Below, piece by piece: positions 15,197-23,783 of a DNA stretch of 64,000 bases. The notes under the pieces are model-generated. The model did not search any database and had not been told where the DNA came from. It saw only the letters and a program-made list of their open reading frames with translations. The position numbers and the translations under genes are program-made. Positions within the stretch are counted from its first letter, which is position 1. Each line of letters starts with the position of its first letter. This DNA is from an uncultured bacterium (GTDB taxonomy: Bacteria; Bacteroidota; Rhodothermia; Rhodothermales; Rubricoccaceae), in assembly GCA_947493945.1 (NCBI GenBank), contig CANLSR010000010.1, forward strand, positions 54,298-118,297, read 5' to 3'.

Positions 15197-16726
15197 GTGA
15201 CTCTGCGCCGCTTCCTGTTCGCGCTGGCCGCCCTGGCGGTCGTCGTCCTGCTGGGCCTGCCGGTCGCGCGGCTGCTCCAGCCCGACGTGGCCCCGCGTCC
15301 GACCGTGGTCACGCGGGCCACCTCGCCAGCGAGCGTGGAGGCGGTCCAGATCGGGGCCGACGGGCCGCCGCCCACCGAGGCGATCGACGTGCCCGACCTC
15401 GCCGACGTCAGCCGCCAGACGGTGGCGGTGGCGCGCGAGGTGGAACCGACCGTCGTCTACATCCAGGCCGAGCTCGGCGCGGGCTACGGGCGCGACGCGA
15501 CCGAGGCCGGCAGCGGCATCATCATCTCGCCGTCGGGCTACGTGCTCACGAACGCCCACGTGGTGGCCCGGTCCGAGAACGTCACCGTGTCCCTGCCCTC
15601 GGAAAAGCGCGAGTACCGCGCCGAGGTCGTCGGCGAGGACCCCACCACCGACATCGCGGTGCTCCGCCTGATGGAGGTCGGCGTAGGGGACGACGAGCCG
15701 CTGCCGGTGGCGTCCCTGGGCGACTCCGACGCGCTCCAACTCGGCGAGTGGGTGATGGTGGTCGGCAGCCCGTTCCGGCTCCACAACTCGTTCGCGCTGG
15801 GCATCGTGTCGGCGCTGGGCCGCGGCGGCATCGGGGCGATCCAGAACGACTTCGCCATCGAGGACTTTATCCAGACCGACGCGGCCATCAACATGGGCAA
15901 CTCGGGCGGGGCGCTGGTGAACCTGCGGGGCGAGGTGGTGGGCGTGGTGACGGCCAACGCGAGCGAGACCGGGGCCTCGGCCGGCGTCGGGTTCGCGGTC
16001 CCCATCAACCTGGCCCGCGTCGTGGCCGAGGACCTGATCCGCTACGGCGAGGTCCGCCGCGGCTACCTCGGCATCGAGGTGTTGGAGCTGGCCCGTGCCG
16101 ACGCCCGTGAGGTCGGGATGGACGCGGTCCGCGGCGTCCGGGTCCTGAACGTCGTCTCGGGCGGGCCGGCCGCCCGCGCCGGCGTCCGCCAGGGCGACGT
16201 GCTCCTGGAGATCGGCGGCCGCCGGGTCGACGAGCCGAACCAGTTCCAGAGCCGGGTGGCGATGTACCCGCCCGGCGCGCCCGTGCTGCTGACCGTCTGG
16301 CGCGACGGGGCCGAGCGCCAGCTCCGCGCCCAGCTGGTGGACCCGCGCGACCCGTCGCTGGAGAGCTGGTTCGCCAACAACGCGCCCCCCCCCGTCCAGA
16401 CCCGCCCGGAGCCGACCGAGGAGATCGCGCGCTCGGAGGCGCCCGACTGGGGCGTCCAGTTCCGCGACCTCACGCGGTCGGAGCGGCGCCGGTTCTCGGG
16501 CGGCGCCTACGTCGAGGCCGTCCAGCCGGGGAGCGCCGCCGAGCTCGACGGGCTGCCGCACGGGACGGTGGTGGTGGAGGTCGAGAACCGCCCGGTCGCG
16601 ACGGCCGAGGAGGCGCGCGTGGCGCTGGCCCGGCTCGCGCGCCAGGACCGCCCGGCGCTGATCCGCGTCCGCCGCTCGGACGGCCGGACCGCCTTCTACG
16701 ACCTGGCCTCGCCGTTCGTGGAGTGA
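15197..16726 (+). CDS. HtrA/DegP-type periplasmic serine protease with two PDZ domains
   Basis: The protein (509 residues from GTG 15197) starts with a hydrophobic signal anchor (FLFALAALAVVVLLGLPVA) and so is exported or tethered to the inner membrane. The trypsin-like domain shows the catalytic His in LTNAHVVARS, Asp in TTDIAVLRL and Ser in NMGNSGGALVN. Two PDZ domains follow (around GVRVLNVVSGGPAARAGVRQGD and GGAYVEAVQPGSAAELDG). HtrA proteases degrade or refold damaged envelope proteins. In-frame starts further upstream (ATG 15134) are possible but precede the signal sequence with unlike residues. The gene is divergent from the glycosyltransferase gene. Confidence 0.92.
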   Translation: MTLRRFLFALAALAVVVLLGLPVARLLQPDVAPRPTVVTRATSPASVEAVQIGADGPPPTEAIDVPDLADVSRQTVAVAREVEPTVVYIQAELGAGYGRDATEAGSGIIISPSGYVLTNAHVVARSENVTVSLPSEKREYRAEVVGEDPTTDIAVLRLMEVGVGDDEPLPVASLGDSDALQLGEWVMVVGSPFRLHNSFALGIVSALGRGGIGAIQNDFAIEDFIQTDAAINMGNSGGALVNLRGEVVGVVTANASETGASAGVGFAVPINLARVVAEDLIRYGEVRRGYLGIEVLELARADAREVGMDAVRGVRVLNVVSGGPAARAGVRQGDVLLEIGGRRVDEPNQFQSRVAMYPPGAPVLLTVWRDGAERQLRAQLVDPRDPSLESWFANNAPPPVQTRPEPTEEIARSEAPDWGVQFRDLTRSERRRFSGGAYVEAVQPGSAAELDGLPHGTVVVEVENRPVATAEEARVALARLARQDRPALIRVRRSDGRTAFYDLASPFVE

Positions 16727-16806
16727 TGCGCGACGGGGCGGCTCGTGCGAAGCTCCCCCGCTCCCCTCGCCGACCGCTGGCGCCAGTCGCCGGCGAGTGG
16801 CAGCTT

Positions 16807-16887
16807 CCCGCTCGTCCCGCTCGTCCCGCTCGTCCCGCTCGTCCCGCTCGTCCCGCTCGTCCCGCTCGTCCCGCTCGTCCCGCTCGT
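16807..16887. repeat. Nine perfect copies of a 9-bp tandem repeat upstream of aroC
   Basis: The unit CCCGCTCGT is repeated nine times without a mismatch (81 bp), ending 16 bases before the aroC ATG. It is in frame with aroC, and read upstream it would encode repeated Pro-Leu-Val. Perfect short tandem repeats change copy number easily, so this could vary between strains. Confidence 0.95.
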
Positions 16888-16903
16888 CACCGCTCCCTCC
16901 GAG

Positions 16904-18124
16904 ATGCCCCTCCGCTACCTGACCGCCGGCGAATCGCACGGCCCCGCGCTCGTCGGCATCGTCGAGGGGATGCCGGCCGGGGTGCCGGTGACGCCGGGCG
17001 ACCTCGACGAGCACCTGGCGCGGCGGTGGCTCGGGTTCGGGCGCGGAGGGCGTGCCAAGGTCGAGCGGGACCGCGTCGAGGTGCTGGGCGGCATCCGGTT
17101 CTCGCACACGATGGGCAGCCCGGTCGCGCTCCTGCTCGCCAACGCGGCCTACGAGAAGGACCGCGCCGGCTGGCCCGAGACGATGGCCGTGGAGGGGACC
17201 GGCGAAGGCATCGAGCCGATCACGCTGCCGCGCCCCGGCCACGCCGACCTGGTGGGGGCCCAGAAATACGGCTTCGACCGGCCGCCGCACGGGCCCGACG
17301 TCCGCGCGGTGATCGACCGGTCGTCGGCGCGCGAGACGGCGATGCGGGTGGCGTGCTGCTCGGTCGCGCGCCAGATGCTCCGCGCGCTAGGCATCGAGGT
17401 GGGCAGCCACGTGGTCCGCCTGGGCGAGGTCGGGACGGACGACCCCGCCGACTGGCGGCGCCAGCGGGACGCGCTCTTGACCGAGGGCGGCGCGCGTGCG
17501 TTGTATCAGGCGGCCGACGCGTCGCCGGTGCGGATGCTCGATGCGGACCTGTCGGCCCAGGCCGTCGAGCACATCCAGGCCACCAAGAAGGCCGGCGACA
17601 CGCTGGGTGGCGTCTACGAGGTGGTCGTGACCGGCGTGCCGGTCGGGCTGGGCAGCTACGCTCAGGGCGACCGCCGCCTGGACGGCCGGCTGGCCCAGGC
17701 GGTCCTGTCGATCCAGGCCCAGAAGGCCGTCGAGGTGGGCGACGGCTGGCTGGCGGGCCGCCGCCCCGGCTCCCAGGTCCACGACCCGATCACGCGCGGC
17801 GCCGACGGCCGCTGGGGGCGGGCCTCCAACCACGCCGGCGGCGTCGAGGGCGGCATCTCGAACGGCCAGCCGCTGGTCGTCCGCGGCACGATGAAGCCGA
17901 TCCCGACTCTGATCAAGCCGCTCGCCACCGCCGACCTCGCGACGGGCGAGGCCCAGCCGACGCGCTACGAGCGCAGCGACGTCACCAGCGTGCCGGCCGC
18001 GAGCACCGTCGCCGAGGCGACGGTGGCCTGGGAGGTGGCCGTGGCGCTGCTGGAGCGGTTCGGCGGCGACACCTTCGGCGCCCTCCGCCAGCGCGTCGAG
18101 GCCGACCGCGAGCGCGGGCTCTGA
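16904..18124 (+). CDS. aroC: Chorismate synthase
   Basis: This enzyme makes chorismate from 5-enolpyruvylshikimate-3-phosphate, the last step of the shikimate pathway, using reduced FMN. The 406-residue protein starts MPLRYLTAGESHGPALVGIV; the signature GESHG and the later SSARETAMRVACCSVAR and GRASNHAGGVEGGISNGQP segments (about residues 142-160 and 304-323) are diagnostic. ATG 16904 is chosen because the family N-terminus begins there; an upstream in-frame ATG would add 53 residues that only translate the tandem repeat. It is a housekeeping gene not obviously linked to its neighbours. Confidence 0.95.
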   Translation: MPLRYLTAGESHGPALVGIVEGMPAGVPVTPGDLDEHLARRWLGFGRGGRAKVERDRVEVLGGIRFSHTMGSPVALLLANAAYEKDRAGWPETMAVEGTGEGIEPITLPRPGHADLVGAQKYGFDRPPHGPDVRAVIDRSSARETAMRVACCSVARQMLRALGIEVGSHVVRLGEVGTDDPADWRRQRDALLTEGGARALYQAADASPVRMLDADLSAQAVEHIQATKKAGDTLGGVYEVVVTGVPVGLGSYAQGDRRLDGRLAQAVLSIQAQKAVEVGDGWLAGRRPGSQVHDPITRGADGRWGRASNHAGGVEGGISNGQPLVVRGTMKPIPTLIKPLATADLATGEAQPTRYERSDVTSVPAASTVAEATVAWEVAVALLERFGGDTFGALRQRVEADRERGL

Positions 18125-18173
18125 GGCCGGACCGCCGCGGGCACTTTGCCCCGGTCCCCACCGTTGGGTGGCC

Positions 18174-18671
18174 ATGCACCGACCCCTCGCCTTCGCCCTC
18201 GTCCTGCTGGCGGCCGCCGCCAGCGCGCCGGCGGCCTCCGCCCAGCCCCTCTCGGCCCCGTCCGTGCGCACCGCCGACGTCGTGACGTGGCGCGTCCGCG
18301 CCGACCGTGCGACGCGGGGCACCAGCGCGCGGCTGGTGCTCGACGCCCAGATCGCGCCCGGGTGGCGGCTCTACGCCCTGGACTCGCCGGTCGGCATCCC
18401 GCTGACGCTGACGCTGGACCCACTCCCGGCGGGTCTGGCGGCCGGGCGGGTGGCGCAGTCGGAGACGCGCAAGCGCTACGACCCGGCGTTCGACGCCGAC
18501 TACACCTACTTCGCCGGGGCCGCCCGCGTCGTCCAGCAGGTGGGCGTGGCGCCCGGCGCGGCGCCCGGCTCGCACCAGGTGACGGGCGCGGTGCGCTACG
18601 CCGTCTGCGACGACCGCGTGTGCCTTCCGCCCACCCGGACCGCGTTCCGCGTCGCGGTCGTGGTAGAGTGA
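18174..18671 (+). CDS. Exported DsbD N-terminal-domain-like protein
   Basis: The 165-residue protein has a signal peptide (LAFALVLLAAAASAPAASAQ) and a single immunoglobulin-like domain like the periplasmic N-terminal domain of DsbD, the thiol reductase. The pair of cysteines in YAVCDDRVCLPPTRTAF is placed as in DsbD, where such a pair passes electrons to periplasmic partners. No membrane electron-transport part follows, so this is the domain alone and must work with another reductase, if it is redox active. ATG 18174 is preferred to GTG 18168. The stop overlaps a possible GTG start of the following peptidase gene. Confidence 0.75.
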   Translation: MHRPLAFALVLLAAAASAPAASAQPLSAPSVRTADVVTWRVRADRATRGTSARLVLDAQIAPGWRLYALDSPVGIPLTLTLDPLPAGLAAGRVAQSETRKRYDPAFDADYTYFAGAARVVQQVGVAPGAAPGSHQVTGAVRYAVCDDRVCLPPTRTAFRVAVVVE

Positions 18672-18682
18672 CCCGCGGCCAG

Positions 18683-19636
18683 ATGAACCGCACGGCTTGG
18701 ATGGCGCTCGCGCTGCTGGCGGCGGCCGGGTGCCAGCCCCGGCCGGTCGCCGAGTCGGCGCCCGCGGTTGCAGAGGGGCCCGAGCGAGTGGTGGAGCCGT
18801 CGCAGCTGATGGCCGACGTCGAGGCGCTCGCGTCCGACGGCATGGAGGGGCGCGGGGCGGGCACGGCCGGCGGCCTCCGCGCCGCCGACTTCGTCGAGCG
18901 CCGGTTCCGCGAGGTTGGCCTGGAGGGAGCCTTCTCCGGCGGGTTCCGCCAGCGCGTCCCGCTGCGCGACGGGGGAGAGGGCGTCAACGTGGTGGGCCGG
19001 GTCACGGGCACGGCCCACCCCGGGCACGTGCTCCTGATCACGGCCCACTTCGACCACCTGGGCGTCCGCGACGGCCAGGTCTACAACGGCGCCGACGACA
19101 ACGCCTCGGGCGTGGCGGCGATGTTGGCCGTCGCCGAGCGGCTCCGCGAGCGGCCGCCGGCCCACACGGTCGTGTTCGCCGGACTGGACGCCGAGGAGCA
19201 AGGGCTGGTGGGCGCCCGGGTGCTGGCCGAGGCGCCGCCGGTCCCGCTGGCGGACGTGCTGGTGGTGGTCAACCTCGACATGGTGTCGCGTGGGCCGCTG
19301 TGGGCCGCCGGCACGGCGCACTACCCGCACCTCGGCGCCGTCCTGGCCGGGCCGCCGGCGACGGCCGCCGGCGGGACGCCCCGTGCCGAGGTCCAGTTCG
19401 GGCACGACCAGGGCACGGGCCCCGACAACTGGACGGGCGCCTCGGACCACGTCGCGTTCCACCGGCGCGGCGTGCCGTTCGTCTACCTCGGCGTCGAGGA
19501 CCACGCCGACTACCACCGGCCCACCGACGACCCGGAGCAGATCGACCCGGCCGTGTTCGCCACGGCCGCCGCCGCCATCGTGCGCGCGGTCGAGGCGCTC
19601 GACGGGAGCCACGCGGCTCTCGCTGCCGGCCGGTAG
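18683..19636 (+). CDS. M28-family zinc aminopeptidase, lipoprotein
   Basis: At 317 residues this is a metallopeptidase of the M28 family (co-catalytic zinc aminopeptidases). The zinc ligands and catalytic residues lie in TAHFDHLG, NGADDNASG, DAEEQGLVG, NLDMVSR and DYHRPTDD. The N-terminus has a lipoprotein signal ending in LLAAAGC, so the enzyme is anchored in the envelope. ATG 18683 gives the cleanest lipoprotein signal; a GTG at 18668 overlapping the upstream stop is possible. It probably trims peptides outside the cytoplasm. It is tandem with the DsbD-like gene, with 11 bases between. Confidence 0.9.
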   Translation: MNRTAWMALALLAAAGCQPRPVAESAPAVAEGPERVVEPSQLMADVEALASDGMEGRGAGTAGGLRAADFVERRFREVGLEGAFSGGFRQRVPLRDGGEGVNVVGRVTGTAHPGHVLLITAHFDHLGVRDGQVYNGADDNASGVAAMLAVAERLRERPPAHTVVFAGLDAEEQGLVGARVLAEAPPVPLADVLVVVNLDMVSRGPLWAAGTAHYPHLGAVLAGPPATAAGGTPRAEVQFGHDQGTGPDNWTGASDHVAFHRRGVPFVYLGVEDHADYHRPTDDPEQIDPAVFATAAAAIVRAVEALDGSHAALAAGR

Positions 19637-19758
19637 CCAAACGCGGTGGACCGCCCAATGGGCGCCCGGAACCTCCCGTGGGCTTCCCAGAATGGGGGGC
19701 TGTTTACGAAGGTGAGACGCAGAGACGAAGATGGGGTGGTATCCTCCCCCTCGTCTTC

Positions 19759-20298
19759 ATGTCTATCCAGTCACTCAGCGCTCTCTGCGGGCTCTTGCTC
19801 GTCGCCGGCTGCGCAGGAAGCGCGTCGCTCGACGTGCCTGAGCAGACCGCCGCCCCGGTCGAGGTCCGCGTGGAGGCCTCGCCGGACGTGGCCGGGACGC
19901 CGGTGGGGAGCGCGATGCTGGTGGCCGTCAACCGGGTGCGCGCCGCAGGCGCGACGTGTGGCGACGTGTGGCACCCGCCAGTTCGGCCTCTGTCCTGGGA
20001 CCACCGGTTGGAGCGCGCGGCCCAGGGCCACGCCCGCGACATGGTCCGCCACGCCCACTTTGAGCACCGCGGCACCGACGGCCGCGACCCGGGCGAGCGG
20101 GCGCGCCACGCCGGCTACCACTGGTGGGCCGTGGCCGAGAACATCGCGCGCCACCAGTCCACCGTGGACCAGGTGATGCGCGACTGGCTGGCGAGCCCCG
20201 ACCACTGCCGCCAGTTGCTCAGCCCGAAGTACGTGGAGCTCGGCGCCGCCGAGTCGGGCGGGTACTGGAGCCAGATGTTCGCCGTCAGCCGCGGGTAG
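19759..20298 (+). CDS. CAP-superfamily (SCP/PR-1-like) lipoprotein
   Basis: This 179-residue protein has a lipobox (LCGLLLVAGC) and a CAP domain: NRVRAAGATCGD, HARDMVRHAHFEHRGTDG, AENIARHQ and a closing WSQMFAVSRG. CAP proteins are secreted, their biochemical role in bacteria is mostly unknown. ATG 19759 is chosen for the signal peptide. The last 14 bases overlap the 3' end of the convergent flavoprotein gene, so the two mRNAs have complementary tails. A 122-base spacer separates it from the peptidase gene. Confidence 0.88.
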   Translation: MSIQSLSALCGLLLVAGCAGSASLDVPEQTAAPVEVRVEASPDVAGTPVGSAMLVAVNRVRAAGATCGDVWHPPVRPLSWDHRLERAAQGHARDMVRHAHFEHRGTDGRDPGERARHAGYHWWAVAENIARHQSTVDQVMRDWLASPDHCRQLLSPKYVELGAAESGGYWSQMFAVSRG

Positions 20299-21574
20299 CG
20301 CCCGCCCCGCTGGAGGCGACCTGCGCGGCGCCCAGGCCCGCGAGGCGGCCGGTGGCCCACGCCCACTGGAAGTTGTAGCCGCCGATGGGGCCGAAGGCGT
20401 CGAGCACCTCGCCGGCAAAAAAGAGGCCGGGCCGGCGGCGGCTCTCCAGCGTCCGGGTGTCCACCTCGCCCAGGCCGACGCCGCCGCCCGTGACCTCGGC
20501 CTTTTTGTAGCCCTCGTCGCCGGTCCACGGCAGCGAGTACGCGGTGAGCGCCTCGACCAGGCGGAGGCGCTCGTCGCGGCGGAGGTCGGCCCGCTGGCGA
20601 TCGGCGGGGACGCCGGCGTCTGCCTGGAGGCGGTCGGCCAGCCGGGCGGGGAGGTGGGCCCGGAGCACCAAGGCGACCGAGCCGCGCCCGGGCTCGCGCA
20701 GCGCGTGGTCCCAGGCGCCGGGCGAGACGTCGGTCCACCCCACCGTGACGGGTTGGTCGCCGCCGCGGGCCTGGGCGAGCGCCGTCAGGTGCGACACGTT
20801 GAGGACCGCCGGGCCGCTGTAGCCGCGGTGCGTGAACAGGAAGCCGCCCGAGGTCTCGAACGCGCCCCGGGCCTGGGCCGCGCGGACGCGGGCGTGCGGC
20901 ACCGACACGCCGGCCAGGTCCGCATGGGGCGTCGGCTCGGCGGTGAGCGGCGCCAGCGCCGGGTACGTCGGCTCGACGCGGTGGTCGGTGGCTTGGGCCA
21001 GGGCCAGCCCCCAGCCGTCGCTGCCCGTCTTGGGCACCGAGAGCCCGCCGGTCGCCACGACCACCGCCGCCGCGTCCATCGTCGAGCCGTCGGCCAGCGC
21101 GATCCGCCAGCCTGGGGCGGTGCCGCCCGGCGTGACGTTGGGTGTGGCCGTGTCGACGGAAGTAGAGAAGCGGAACCGGGCGCCAGCCTGGGTCGCCGCC
21201 TCCACGAGCGCGTCGCGGACGTCGGTGGCGCGGTTCGAAGCCGGGAACAGCTTGCCCGTCTCCGGCTCCAGCGCCAGCGGGATGCCCAGGTCGTCCTCGA
21301 AAAAGCGCCGTTGGGTGTCGAGCGGCCACGAGTTCAGGATCCGGCCCAGGAGGCGCGGCGACGAGTCGGTCACGAACAGCCGCTCGTCCGACACCGACGG
21401 GAGCACGTTGCAGCGGCCGCCGCCGGAGACGACGATCTTTTTGCCGCCCTGGCGCGTCCGCTCCACCACCACCGTCGGCGCGCCGGACCTCGCCGCGAAC
21501 ACGGCCGCCAGCAGCCCGGCCGCGCCGCCGCCGACGATCACGACGGGCAGGGCAGAAGCAGAATCGTCGGGCAT
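20285..21574 (-). CDS. BaiN/YhiN-like NAD(P)/FAD-dependent oxidoreductase (HI0933 family)
   Basis: This 429-residue flavoprotein has the N-terminal dinucleotide-binding motif VVIVGGGAAGLLAAVFAA, the family motif GGKKIVVSGGGRCN and the C-terminal FFAGEVLDAFGPIGGYNFQWA segment that is diagnostic of the HI0933/YhiN/BaiN group. Its members are FAD-dependent, and the gut enzyme BaiN acts on steroid enones, but the role in most bacteria is unknown. ATG 21574 is chosen over an earlier start because the upstream residues are disordered and not conserved. It is convergent with, and overlaps by 14 bases, the CAP gene. Confidence 0.9.
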   Translation of the reverse strand: MPDDSASALPVVIVGGGAAGLLAAVFAARSGAPTVVVERTRQGGKKIVVSGGGRCNVLPSVSDERLFVTDSSPRLLGRILNSWPLDTQRRFFEDDLGIPLALEPETGKLFPASNRATDVRDALVEAATQAGARFRFSTSVDTATPNVTPGGTAPGWRIALADGSTMDAAAVVVATGGLSVPKTGSDGWGLALAQATDHRVEPTYPALAPLTAEPTPHADLAGVSVPHARVRAAQARGAFETSGGFLFTHRGYSGPAVLNVSHLTALAQARGGDQPVTVGWTDVSPGAWDHALREPGRGSVALVLRAHLPARLADRLQADAGVPADRQRADLRRDERLRLVEALTAYSLPWTGDEGYKKAEVTGGGVGLGEVDTRTLESRRRPGLFFAGEVLDAFGPIGGYNFQWAWATGRLAGLGAAQVASSGAGATRG

Positions 21575-22010
21575 GCGATCGGTGGTCGGTGTGTTTACGC
21601 GCGGTGTGGCGGAGGGCCTCCGGGTTGACCTCGCCCGGTAGGGGCGCATTGCGATACGCCCGGACGACGGTGGAACTCTTGGGTCCGGTGCTCGCCTACC
21701 CCAACCTGCGCTGGGCGATCCGCGCGGCGGGGGAGAGGGCCGCTCCGCACGGTCTCTTCGCGGTCTCGTCGTCTGGCGCGCGCACGGCGGGGCCGCCCCG
21801 GCCGTAGTCTATCCGTGTTGGGACAACGAAGCCCGGCTCCCGGTGGGAGCGCAGGGCGGAGCCAGGCATCGAACGGAGAGATCCCCGCCGTCGAGGCGGA
21901 CGTCGAGGCCTAGACAACGCGGCGGGAACGCCGCTGGACGACCCTAGCGCCTTTACGACCCCGGCGGCCACGCCCGCCCCTCCCTGCCGTCCGCCCAGCG
22001 GACCGATGCC
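21575..22010 (+). other. 436-base spacer between divergent genes
   Basis: No gene with family resemblance is seen. It must hold the promoters of the flavoprotein gene (minus) and the helicase gene (plus). Part of it can fold: GGCTC/GAGCC arms near 21836-21866 enclose a CTCCC/GGGAG stem, which would lie in the 5' leader of the helicase mRNA. Cold-shock-type helicases often have long leaders, so a regulated leader is possible. Confidence 0.35.
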
Positions 22011-23642
22011 TTGACGTTTTCCGACCTCGACCTCCGCCCCGAGCTGGTGTCCACCGTGGCCAAGCTGGGCTACGAGTCGCCCTCGCCCATCCAGGAAGCC
22101 CTGATCCCCGTCCTGCTGGCGGGCCGCGACGCCATCGGCCAGGCGCGCACGGGGACCGGCAAGACGGCCGCCTTCGCGCTGCCGGCCCTGCAGAAGATCG
22201 CTGACCAGGAGCGGGGCACGCCGCGCATCCTGATCCTGACGCCCACGCGCGAGCTGGCCGTCCAGGTGTCGAGCGCCGTCTACACCTACGGCAAGGCCTA
22301 CGGCATCCGCGCCCTGCCCATCACCGGCGGCCAGCCGTACGGCAAGCAGATCCAGCGGATCCGCCGCGGCGTCGACGTGGTGGTGGCCACGCCGGGCCGG
22401 CTGGTGGACCTGATCGGCCAGGGCGCCATCGACCTGGGCGCGGTCCAGACGGTGGTCCTGGACGAGGCCGACGAGATGTTCTCGATGGGCTTCGCCGACG
22501 ACCTCGACGCCATCTTCGACGTGCTCCCCGCCGAGCGCCAGACGGCGCTGCTCTCGGCCACCATGGCGCCGGCCGTCAAAAAGCTGGCCCAGCGGCGGCT
22601 CCAGAACCCCGAGACGATCTCCGTCACCGACGGCGACCGGACGGCGGCGGCCATCGAGCAGCGCGGGTACTACGTCCAGGGCCGCGACAAGCTGGCGGCG
22701 CTAGTGCGCCTGCTGGAAACCGAGGACGTGACGAGCGCCTTGTGCTTTGTGCGGACGCGCGCCGGCGCCAGTCGGCTGGCCGCCGACCTGTCGCGCCTGG
22801 GCTTTGCCGCCGAGGAGATCTCGGGCGAGCTCAGCCAGGCCCAGCGGACGGCCGTGCTGGCGCGCTTCAAGAACCAGGACGTGCGGATCCTGTGCGCCAC
22901 CGACGTGGCGGCGCGCGGGCTCGACATCGACCACGTCTCGCACGTGTTCAACGTGGACCTCCCGCACGACCCCGAGGCCTACGTCCACCGCGTCGGCCGG
23001 ACGGGCCGGGCCGGGCGCGACGGGATCGCGCTGTCGCTGGTGACGCCCCAGGACCGCGGGCTCCTCAAGCGCGTCGAGCGCGCGGCCGGCCGCGCCATTC
23101 CCCAGGCCGAGCTGCCGAGCGTCGAGGACGTGGAGGCCATCCGCGCCCAGCGGCTGGCGGCCGACGTCGCCGCGTCGGTCGACGGCGTCACCGACGCCGA
23201 CCGCGGCCTGGTCCTCGACTTGGTGGCCGACGGCCGCGACCCGATGGAGGTGGCCGCCGCCGCGTTCGCCCTCGCCCGCCGCGAGCGGAACGAGGCCCCG
23301 CTCCACACCATCCAGGCGCCCGGCGCGCGGCGCGACCACCACCGCCAGCCGCGCGGCGGCGACCGGGGCGGCAGTCACCACGGCGGCGGCCACCGGGGCG
23401 GGCGCGAGGCGGGCTACGTCCAACTCGTGCTCGACGCCGGCCGCGACGCGGGCGTGCTCCCGGGCCAGGTCGTGAGCGCCATCGCCCGCACCGCCGACGT
23501 GTCCGGCCGCGTGCTGGGCAAGATCCAGATCCACGACACCCAGACGCTGGTCGATGTCCAGGCCGACGTCGTGGACCGCGTGCTGGCGCAGTCGGGTGAC
23601 CTCCGCTTTGGACAGCGGCTGGCCCAGATCGACCGCGCGTAA
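22011..23642 (+). CDS. DEAD-box ATP-dependent RNA helicase with DbpA-type RNA-binding domain
   Basis: The protein (543 residues from TTG 22011) shows the full helicase motif set: Q motif at [17 protein letters not shown] (I), PTRELAVQ (Ia), DEADEMFS (II), SATMAP (III), ARGLDID (V) and [11 protein letters not shown] (VI). After a His/Gly/Arg-rich linker, the C-terminal ~75 residues ([20 protein letters not shown]) resemble the DbpA/CsdA RNA-binding domain. It probably remodels rRNA in ribosome assembly or mRNA in the cold (CsdA/DeaD-like). The TTG start fits because the family N-terminus [11 protein letters not shown] begins right after it. It is followed by an intrinsic terminator. Confidence 0.93.
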   Translation: MTFSDLDLRPELVSTVAKLGYESPSPIQEALIPVLLAGRDAIGQARTGTGKTAAFALPALQKIADQERGTPRILILTPTRELAVQVSSAVYTYGKAYGIRALPITGGQPYGKQIQRIRRGVDVVVATPGRLVDLIGQGAIDLGAVQTVVLDEADEMFSMGFADDLDAIFDVLPAERQTALLSATMAPAVKKLAQRRLQNPETISVTDGDRTAAAIEQRGYYVQGRDKLAALVRLLETEDVTSALCFVRTRAGASRLAADLSRLGFAAEEISGELSQAQRTAVLARFKNQDVRILCATDVAARGLDIDHVSHVFNVDLPHDPEAYVHRVGRTGRAGRDGIALSLVTPQDRGLLKRVERAAGRAIPQAELPSVEDVEAIRAQRLAADVAASVDGVTDADRGLVLDLVADGRDPMEVAAAAFALARRERNEAPLHTIQAPGARRDHHRQPRGGDRGGSHHGGGHRGGREAGYVQLVLDAGRDAGVLPGQVVSAIARTADVSGRVLGKIQIHDTQTLVDVQADVVDRVLAQSGDLRFGQRLAQIDRA

Positions 23643-23668
23643 GGTCCGGGCCCTCCACCCGATCAGGG

Positions 23669-23699
23669 GGGCACGGTGCCACGGCACCGTGCCCGTTTT
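23669..23699 (+). terminator. Rho-independent terminator after the helicase gene
   Basis: GGGCACGGTGCC (23669-23680) pairs with GGCACCGTGCCC (23683-23694), followed by GTTTT. The stem is nearly a perfect palindrome and lies 26 bases after the helicase stop. Confidence 0.88.
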
Positions 23700-23783
23700 C
23701 TGTAGAGACGGCCGCCCGTCGCCGGCCGGAACCCGACGTGCCGAGGCTGCGGCGTATCCTCTGGCGCTCTTCCCCGCTGCCCC

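Noticed and set aside
16807..16887. CRISPR-like array
   Set aside because: The 9-bp units are contiguous with no unique spacers, and no cas genes are near. The same holds for the heptamer array at 63924-64000.
18206..18224. GCTGGCGG/CCGCCAGC inverted pair inside the DsbD-like gene
   Set aside because: It matches the spacer hairpin motif but lies in an alanine/leucine-rich signal-peptide coding stretch, where GC-rich codons alone can create it.
21589..21807. 72-codon plus-strand frame before the helicase gene
   Set aside because: No family likeness, no start context, and it spans the divergent promoter region.
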